Assembly: GCA_903970575.1 (NCBI GenBank)
Contig: CAJCJC010000121.1
Coordinates: forward strand, 1 to 8,935
Direction of reading: 5' to 3'
Source: Alphaproteobacteria bacterium
GTDB taxonomy: Bacteria > Pseudomonadota > Alphaproteobacteria > BOG-932 > Roseiterribacteraceae
DNA: 8,935 nt
The position numbers were made by a program, and so were the translations under genes. Of the stretch, positions 5,283-8,935 are shown piece after piece. The first letter of the stretch is position 1. Each line of letters opens with the position of its first letter. The notes beneath the pieces are model-generated. The model was not told where the DNA came from. It searched no databases and saw nothing but the letters and a program-made list of their open reading frames with translations.

Positions 5283-5911
5283 TATGGCGCCTCGTTCGGG
5301 GCTTTCGCCGGGTGTGGTTTCGGAGGTGTGGCTGGTTTTGGAGGGGCGAGTCGCGCCGCGACCTTGGTCATGAACAACTCGCTCTGGCCCGCCGCCATGG
5401 TCTCGATGTCGTCGGCGATGGCGTCTAGAAGCGGGTCCAGCCAGTCGCGGTCCGTTTTGGCGAAGGCGTGCAGTACATATCCCAGCACCGCCTCTTTCCG
5501 GCCGGGGTGGCCGATGCCGATCCGCACGCGCCAGAAATCCGGCCCGATGGCCGCGTCGATCGAGCGGATGCCATTATGGCCCGCCGCGCCGCCGCCCTTC
5601 TTGACCTTTAGTTTGCCCGGCGCGAGATCGAGCTCGTCATACAGCACGATCACCCGCTCGGGCGGCAATTTATAGAATCGCACGGCCTCGGCCACCGCGT
5701 CGCCGGAGCTGTTCATGAATGTCATGGGCTTCAGCGCCAGGACTTTGAGGCCGCCGATATGGCCTTCGCTCGCCAGGGCGCGAAACCGCGATTTGGGCGC
5801 GCCAAGGTTATGCCGGGCTGCGATGCGGTCCAACGCCATAAAGCCGACATTGTGGCGATGATGTGCGTAGTCGGGCCCGGGATTGCCGAGCCCGACCAGG
5901 AGCGCATCCAT
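5282..5911 (-). CDS. pth: Peptidyl-tRNA hydrolase
   Basis: A 209-residue Pth that releases tRNA from peptidyl-tRNA that dropped off stalled ribosomes, an essential cytoplasmic recycling step. The N-terminus LLVGLGNPGPDYAHHRHNVGF contains Asn10 and the catalytic His20; Met66-Asn67 in KPMTFMNSSG, Asp92 in LYDELDL and Asn113 in GGAAGHNGIRS complete the active site. All expected residues are present. The last 20 or so residues are a Pro/Lys/Ala-rich tail beyond the family core. The ATG at 5911 has a GGGGAG ribosome-binding site seven bases upstream. It lies 29 bases after rplY and overlaps the ychF start by one base. Confidence 0.97.
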   Translation of the reverse strand: MDALLVGLGNPGPDYAHHRHNVGFMALDRIAARHNLGAPKSRFRALASEGHIGGLKVLALKPMTFMNSSGDAVAEAVRFYKLPPERVIVLYDELDLAPGKLKVKKGGGAAGHNGIRSIDAAIGPDFWRVRIGIGHPGRKEAVLGYVLHAFAKTDRDWLDPLLDAIADDIETMAAGQSELFMTKVAARLAPPKPATPPKPHPAKAPNEAP

Positions 5912-5940
5912 ATCGATGCTCCCCTGGCTCTAGCCGGACG

Positions 5941-6645
5941 CTATTTCTTGGCCGCCGGCGCCTTTGGCGGGGCCTTCGCGGCGGGGGCTGCCTTGGCGGC
6001 GGCTACCTTGGGCGGGGCTTTGGCGGCCGCCGCGCTGGCGGCCTCGGCGGCGTCCTCGGCCGCGTCGGCGCTCTTCAGGCCGGATGGCGCGGCGACAGTC
6101 GCGATGGTGAAATCACGGCCGGCGATGACAGGGCGAACGCCCTCGGGCAGTTTTACCTTGCTGATATGGATCGAATCGCCAACCTCGAAGCCGGTGACGT
6201 CGATGCTGATCTGGGTCGGGATATTCTCGACCGGGCATTTCAGGTCCAGCTCGTGGCGCACGATGTTCAGGACGCCGCCGCGCTTCAGACCGGGCGAGGC
6301 TTCCTGGTTGATGAACTCAACCGGCACCGCGACATCGATGGTGACGCCCGCGCCCACGCGCAGAAAATCGACATGGATCGGGTTGTCGGTCAGCGGATGC
6401 AGCTGCACGTCGCGCGGCAAGACGCGATGCGTCGCGCCATCGAGGGTGATTTCGAAGAGGCGGGTAAAAAAGGTGGCGCTATGAACCTTGCGCTCGATAT
6501 CCTTTTTCTCCAGCGCGATCATGATCGGCGGCTCCTTGCCGCCATAAATGATCGCCGGGACGCGGTTTTCGCGTCGCGTCGCCCGGGCAACCCCCTTGCC
6601 GGCCCGATCCCGCGGCTGCGCCGCGAGGGTGGTGTATTGGCTCAT
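5941..6645 (-). CDS. rplY: 50S ribosomal protein L25 / general stress protein Ctc
   Basis: A 234-residue long-form L25. Residues 1 to about 97 are the 5S rRNA-binding L25 domain, with RVPAIIYGG, RVLPRDVQLHPLTDNPIHVDFLRV as landmarks. A CTC-type beta domain follows (about 100-188), including VNEFINQE-like PVEFINQEASPGLKRGGVL and PVENIPTQISIDVT. The last 45 or so residues are a low-complexity Ala/Lys/Pro tail starting near SADAAEDAAEAAS, likely disordered; tails of this kind are common in alphaproteobacterial L25. The protein binds 5S rRNA in the large subunit. The start at 6645 has GGAG at 6652-6655 six bases upstream. It is the first gene of the rplY-pth-ychF unit. Confidence 0.96.
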   Translation of the reverse strand: MSQYTTLAAQPRDRAGKGVARATRRENRVPAIIYGGKEPPIMIALEKKDIERKVHSATFFTRLFEITLDGATHRVLPRDVQLHPLTDNPIHVDFLRVGAGVTIDVAVPVEFINQEASPGLKRGGVLNIVRHELDLKCPVENIPTQISIDVTGFEVGDSIHISKVKLPEGVRPVIAGRDFTIATVAAPSGLKSADAAEDAAEAASAAAAKAPPKVAAAKAAPAAKAPPKAPAAKK

Positions 6646-6767
6646 CGGAAACTCCGTTACATGGCGTGCGCGCGCGGCCCATCCGCATCGCCGGACGCCA
6701 TACCGCCCAAGCCCGGCCTCCAGGGGCGCCGGAGCCGTCAGCCAAGGCTCAAGGACGGAAGGGCGGT

Positions 6768-6796
6768 GTTATGATCCGAAGCGCGCTACGTGTCAA
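6768..6796 (-). promoter_or_regulatory. Sigma70-type promoter of rplY-pth-ychF
   Basis: On the minus strand a consensus -35 TTGACA (6796-6791) and CATAAC (6773-6768, four of six consensus bases) are separated by 17 bases. Transcription would begin near 6761, giving a leader of about 115 bases before the rplY ATG. The leader is G/C-rich and contains a small CCGTC/GACGG inverted repeat near its start, so it could fold. Confidence 0.65.
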
Positions 6797-6850
6797 TTTA
6801 CGGGGTGGTGATTTGTTGTTTGATTTCGTTGTATCGGTATCTAGCCGTGT

Positions 6851-6862
6851 GACCGATCGGTC
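6851..6862. repeat. 12-bp palindrome GACCGATCGGTC
   Basis: A perfect palindrome in the gap between the rplY promoter and the GxxExxY cassette, of a form often bound by dimeric regulators such as TetR-type proteins. It is about 55 bases upstream of the -35 box of rplY and 70 bases upstream of the GxxExxY start. No function can be assigned. Confidence 0.35.
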
Positions 6863-6899
6863 GCTCAGTACCTACGTGCTGGGTCTGCTTACGATGAAA

Positions 6900-6922
6900 C
6901 ACCAAGACGCGAAGACACCAAG
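6900..6922 (+). repeat. Left inverted arm of the GxxExxY cassette
   Basis: Core AAGACGCGAAGACACCAAG. It forms the immediate 5' sequence of the GxxExxY gene, leaving no room for an ordinary ribosome-binding site. Confidence 0.8.
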
Positions 6923-7309
6923 TTGACCGGAGCGACGCCAGAACAGGATTTGATCGCCCGCCAGATTGTCGATTCGGCGTTTGCGGTCCATACGTCGCTT
7001 GGCCCTGGCCTCCTCGAATCTGTTTATGAACAATGTCTTGCTTTCGAACTCGGAACCCGTGACATCGCTGTCCAGCGTCAGGTTTCCGTTCCGGTTAACT
7101 ATCGGGGTGCGCAATTTCAGGCAGGTTTTCGGATCGATATGATCGTCGGTCAGCTTGTCGTGATCGAGGTGAAGGCTGCGGAGAAAATCCTTCCGATCCA
7201 CGAAGCGCAACTGCTGACGTATTTAAAGCTATCGGGCTATCGCGTTGGGTTTTTGATCAATTTTAATGTGCCCTTGATCAAGGATGGCATTCGGCGAATG
7301 ATCCGCTGA
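6923..7309 (+). CDS. GxxExxY family protein (PD-(D/E)XK nuclease-like)
   Basis: A 128-residue protein, the usual family length. The naming motif is GLLESVY at 29-35 within HTSLGPGLLESVYEQCLAFEL. Asp72 (FRIDMIV) and Glu82-Val-Lys84 (VVIEVKAAE) form the D...ExK signature of the PD-(D/E)XK nuclease fold (PDDEXK_3), and the QLLTYLKLSGYRVGFLINFN block (96-115) completes it. All putative catalytic residues are present, so nuclease activity is possible, but the family's function is unknown. The only plausible start is TTG at 6923: the in-frame sequence upstream reaches a stop at 6842 with no better start. The TTG overlaps the TGA of a trivial frame (AGTTGA). No clear Shine-Dalgarno is present. The gene sits between inverted arms and is opposite in strand to both neighbours, consistent with insertion. 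Confidence 0.9.
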   Translation: MTGATPEQDLIARQIVDSAFAVHTSLGPGLLESVYEQCLAFELGTRDIAVQRQVSVPVNYRGAQFQAGFRIDMIVGQLVVIEVKAAEKILPIHEAQLLTYLKLSGYRVGFLINFNVPLIKDGIRRMIR

Positions 7310-7314
7310 GTGAC

Positions 7315-7337
7315 CTTGGTGTCTTGGAGTCTTGGTG
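7315..7337 (-). repeat. Right inverted arm of the GxxExxY cassette
   Basis: Reads CTTGGTGTCTTGGAGTCTTG on the plus strand at its start; the reverse complement differs from the left arm at two central positions. It begins five bases after the GxxExxY stop and ends 24 bases before the stop of the MlaC-like gene. Confidence 0.8.
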
Positions 7338-7361
7338 CTTTATTCAAGGGGATCGAAGCGA

Positions 7362-7964
7362 TCAGCCTTTGGGGCCGAGGGCGGCGACCTTGTCGTTGAT
7401 CAATTGGACGAGACCATCGGCGCCCTTGTCGCGCAGGGTGGAGGAGAATTCGGAACGGTAATTGGCGAGTTGGCTGATCGTGCCGGACAGGAAAACGTCG
7501 ATGATCTTCCAGTCGTCGCCGTTTTTGCGCAGGCGGTAATCCAGCTCGACCGGGTCGTCATGCGGACGCACCAGTTTGGTGTCCACTTTTTCGTCGCCGC
7601 CCGCGATCGGCTGATCGCCGACGATCTGGAACTCTTCCCCGTCATAGCCATCGAAGCGGGAAGCGTAAGTGCCGACGCTCAGCTTTTTGAACGCTTCGAT
7701 GATCTTGGCCTGATCTTCCGGCGACAACGAGGCCCATTGCGGCCCGACGGAGATGCGCGCCATCAGCGGCAGGTCATAGCTCTGTTCGACCACCGGCTCC
7801 AGCTTGGCGTAACGGCCTTTGTAGCCCAGCTTTTCGGCGTTTTTCATCACGTCGGTCAGGGCGTTGTCGAATGTCTGTATCGTCGATTTCGCGTCGCCGG
7901 CGGCATAGGCTGGCGCCGCTGACAGGAGGGACATCATGACCGCGGCGAGGGTAGAGAGCTTCAT
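7362..7964 (-). CDS. MlaC/Ttg2D/HpnM-like periplasmic lipid-binding protein
   Basis: A 200-residue exported protein. Residues 1-21 are a Sec signal peptide ending AYA before AGD. The mature part matches the MlaC / 'toluene tolerance Ttg2' fold: an early helix around TFDNALTDVMKNAE, YDLPLMARISVGPQWASLSPEDQAKIIEAFKKL, TYASRFDGYDGEEFQIVG, and near the end DDWKIIDVFLSGTISQLANYRSEFSS. MlaC shuttles phospholipids between outer and inner membranes; HpnM is the relative linked to hopanoid transport. It begins 12 bases after dxs on the same strand with AGGA (7971-7974) as ribosome-binding site, so it is probably in the dxs operon. dxs supplies isoprenoid precursors of hopanoids, which slightly favours HpnM over MlaC, but no other hopanoid gene is visible. 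No Mla transporter genes are visible either. Confidence 0.85.
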   Translation of the reverse strand: MKLSTLAAVMMSLLSAAPAYAAGDAKSTIQTFDNALTDVMKNAEKLGYKGRYAKLEPVVEQSYDLPLMARISVGPQWASLSPEDQAKIIEAFKKLSVGTYASRFDGYDGEEFQIVGDQPIAGGDEKVDTKLVRPHDDPVELDYRLRKNGDDWKIIDVFLSGTISQLANYRSEFSSTLRDKGADGLVQLINDKVAALGPKG

Positions 7965-7976
7965 ATTCGATCCTGC

Positions 7977-8935
7977 TCAGGCGTAGGCTGTTGCTGGGGA
8001 GCGGCCGAGCGCGGCCAGGGCGGTGGCGACGATTCCCGAGGCATTAAGGCCGGCCGCCTCATATTGCGCGAAGGGGGCGTCATGATCGATGAATATATCA
8101 GGCAGCGCCATCGTGCGAATCTTGAGGCCTGAATCGAGGGCGCCCGATTCGGCGAGGTGCCGCAACACCTGCGCGCCGAATCCGCCGATCGAACCTTCCT
8201 CGATCGTAATCAAAACCTCGTGATGCGCGGCCAGTTGGTCGACCATCGCCGTGTCGAGCGGTTTAGCGAATCGCGCATCCGCCACCGTGGCGGACAGCCC
8301 GCGCTGCGCCAGCTCATCGGCTGCCTTCAGGCATTCCTTGAGCCGTGTGCCCAGGCTCAGGATGGCGATCGCACCGCCCTCGCGCACCACGCGGCCTTTT
8401 CCAATCTCCAGGGCGACGCCGCGATTCGGCAAGGCGATGCCGGTTCCCTCGCCGCGCGGATAGCGAATGGCCGAGGGTCGATCGTCGATCGCGACCGCGG
8501 TCGCGATCATGTGCTTCAACTCCGCCTCGTCGGACGGCGCCATGATCACGAAACCCGGCAGGCAGCCCAGATAGGCAAGGTCGAACGACCCGGCATGCGT
8601 CGCCCCGTCCGCGCCCACAAGGCCGGCCCGGTCGATGGCGAAACGCACCGGCAGCGACTGAATCGCCACGTCATGGACCACCTGGTCATAGGCGCGCTGC
8701 AGAAAGGTTGAATAGATGGTGGCGAACGGCTTCATCCCCTCGCTGGCCAACCCGGCGGCGAAGGTGACGGCGTGCTGCTCGGCGATGCCCACATCGAAGC
8801 ATCGCTCCGGAAACGCCTTGCCAAACAAATCCAGCCCCGTACCCGAGGGCATCGCGCCGGTGATGGCGACGATCGCGGGGTCCGCCGTCGCCTCCTGGAT
8901 CAGCGATTCTCCGAACACCTTGGTATAGGTCGGCG
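7977..8935 (-). CDS. dxs: 1-deoxy-D-xylulose-5-phosphate synthase, C-terminal half
   Basis: The frame enters from the right edge reading [11 protein letters not shown] and ends at TGA (7979-7977), giving 318 residues, about half of the usual 620-640. The visible part is the transketolase pyrimidine-binding domain, with the catalytic Glu in [18 protein letters not shown], then [22 protein letters not shown] and RYPRGEG, followed by the C-terminal transketolase domain ([26 protein letters not shown]). Dxs condenses pyruvate and glyceraldehyde 3-phosphate with thiamine diphosphate, the first step of the MEP isoprenoid pathway. The thiamine-binding N-terminal half lies outside the window. A GTG at 8918 is an internal valine (TKVFGE), not a start. 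The MlaC/HpnM-like gene follows by 12 bases. Confidence 0.95.
   Translation of the reverse strand, partial: PTYTKVFGESLIQEATADPAIVAITGAMPSGTGLDLFGKAFPERCFDVGIAEQHAVTFAAGLASEGMKPFATIYSTFLQRAYDQVVHDVAIQSLPVRFAIDRAGLVGADGATHAGSFDLAYLGCLPGFVIMAPSDEAELKHMIATAVAIDDRPSAIRYPRGEGTGIALPNRGVALEIGKGRVVREGGAIAILSLGTRLKECLKAADELAQRGLSATVADARFAKPLDTAMVDQLAAHHEVLITIEEGSIGGFGAQVLRHLAESGALDSGLKIRTMALPDIFIDHDAPFAQYEAAGLNASGIVATALAALGRSPATAYA

Larger units (their letters stand above)
6900..7337 (+). mobile_element. Inverted-repeat-bounded GxxExxY cassette
   Basis: The left arm (6900-6922) and the reverse complement of the right arm (7315-7337) agree at 21 of 23 bases. Each arm is built from an 8-base tandem unit: AAGACGCG, AAGACACC, AAG. 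The gene starts at the base after the left arm and ends five bases before the right arm, so the 438-bp unit contains nothing else. The same arm sequence recurs in the empty palindrome at 2984-3051. Mobility is inferred from this geometry and recurrence; no transposase and no target duplication are visible. The interior is visibly richer in A and T than the flanking operons. Confidence 0.55.

Noticed and set aside
4695..5675. A 326-codon plus-strand frame across ychF and pth
   Set aside because: It is antisense to two unmistakable conserved genes and spans their junction; codon composition reflects the complementary strand.
5759..6774. Long plus-strand frames opposite rplY, with Ala/Gly-rich translation
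   Set aside because: They mirror the Ala/Lys/Pro-rich tail of L25 and carry no domain signature.
6666..6926. An 86-codon plus-strand frame ending at the GxxExxY start
   Set aside because: It runs antisense through the rplY leader and promoter, has no ribosome-binding site or motif, and its last codons are just the left inverted arm.
7351..7363. GATCG-AAG-CGATC hairpin as terminator of the MlaC-like gene
   Set aside because: The stem is five base pairs, overlaps the stop codon and lacks a following U-run.

Overview
The window looks like high-GC alphaproteobacterial chromosome. The order rplY (with a CTC domain and an Ala/Lys/Pro-rich tail), pth, ychF, the alphaproteobacterial style of the CHAP lipoprotein and the MlaC/HpnM-type protein next to dxs all point that way. 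I cannot settle the order or genus. Almost every gene is on the minus strand. The exceptions are a small two-helix membrane protein, the GxxExxY cassette and a probable antitoxin remnant.

Layout, left to right. 1-340: the N-terminal part of an exported CHAP-domain lipoprotein, cut by the window edge. 571-765 (+): a PLDc_N-type membrane peptide whose stop codon abuts the next gene. 766-2854 (-): a two-gene operon of a Tat-exported FAD amine oxidase followed by a secreted RidA-family protein, a likely functional pair in the periplasm. 2984-3051: a palindromic element. 3100-3688 (-): a DinJ-YafQ type II toxin-antitoxin module with a readable promoter and overlapping operator. 3678-3776 (+): a possible antitoxin C-terminus remnant. 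3777-4182: about 400 bases without a convincing gene, holding several inverted repeats and a perfect parS site (TGTTTCACGTGAAACA), which suggests that the window lies in the origin-proximal ParB-loading region of a replicon. 4185-6796 (-): a translation-related operon rplY-pth-ychF with a good sigma70-type promoter. 6900-7337 (+): a GxxExxY gene enclosed tightly between 23-bp inverted arms. 7362-8935 (-): the 3' half of dxs followed closely by an MlaC/HpnM-like periplasmic lipid-binding protein.

The most unusual signal is a shared repeat family. The arms flanking the GxxExxY gene and the arms of the gene-less palindrome at 2984-3051 are the same sequence with two transitions in 21 bases. The window therefore seems to hold a gene-carrying unit and an empty (MITE-like or REP-like) unit of one element family. 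The next most notable points are the parS site and the exported oxidase/RidA couple.
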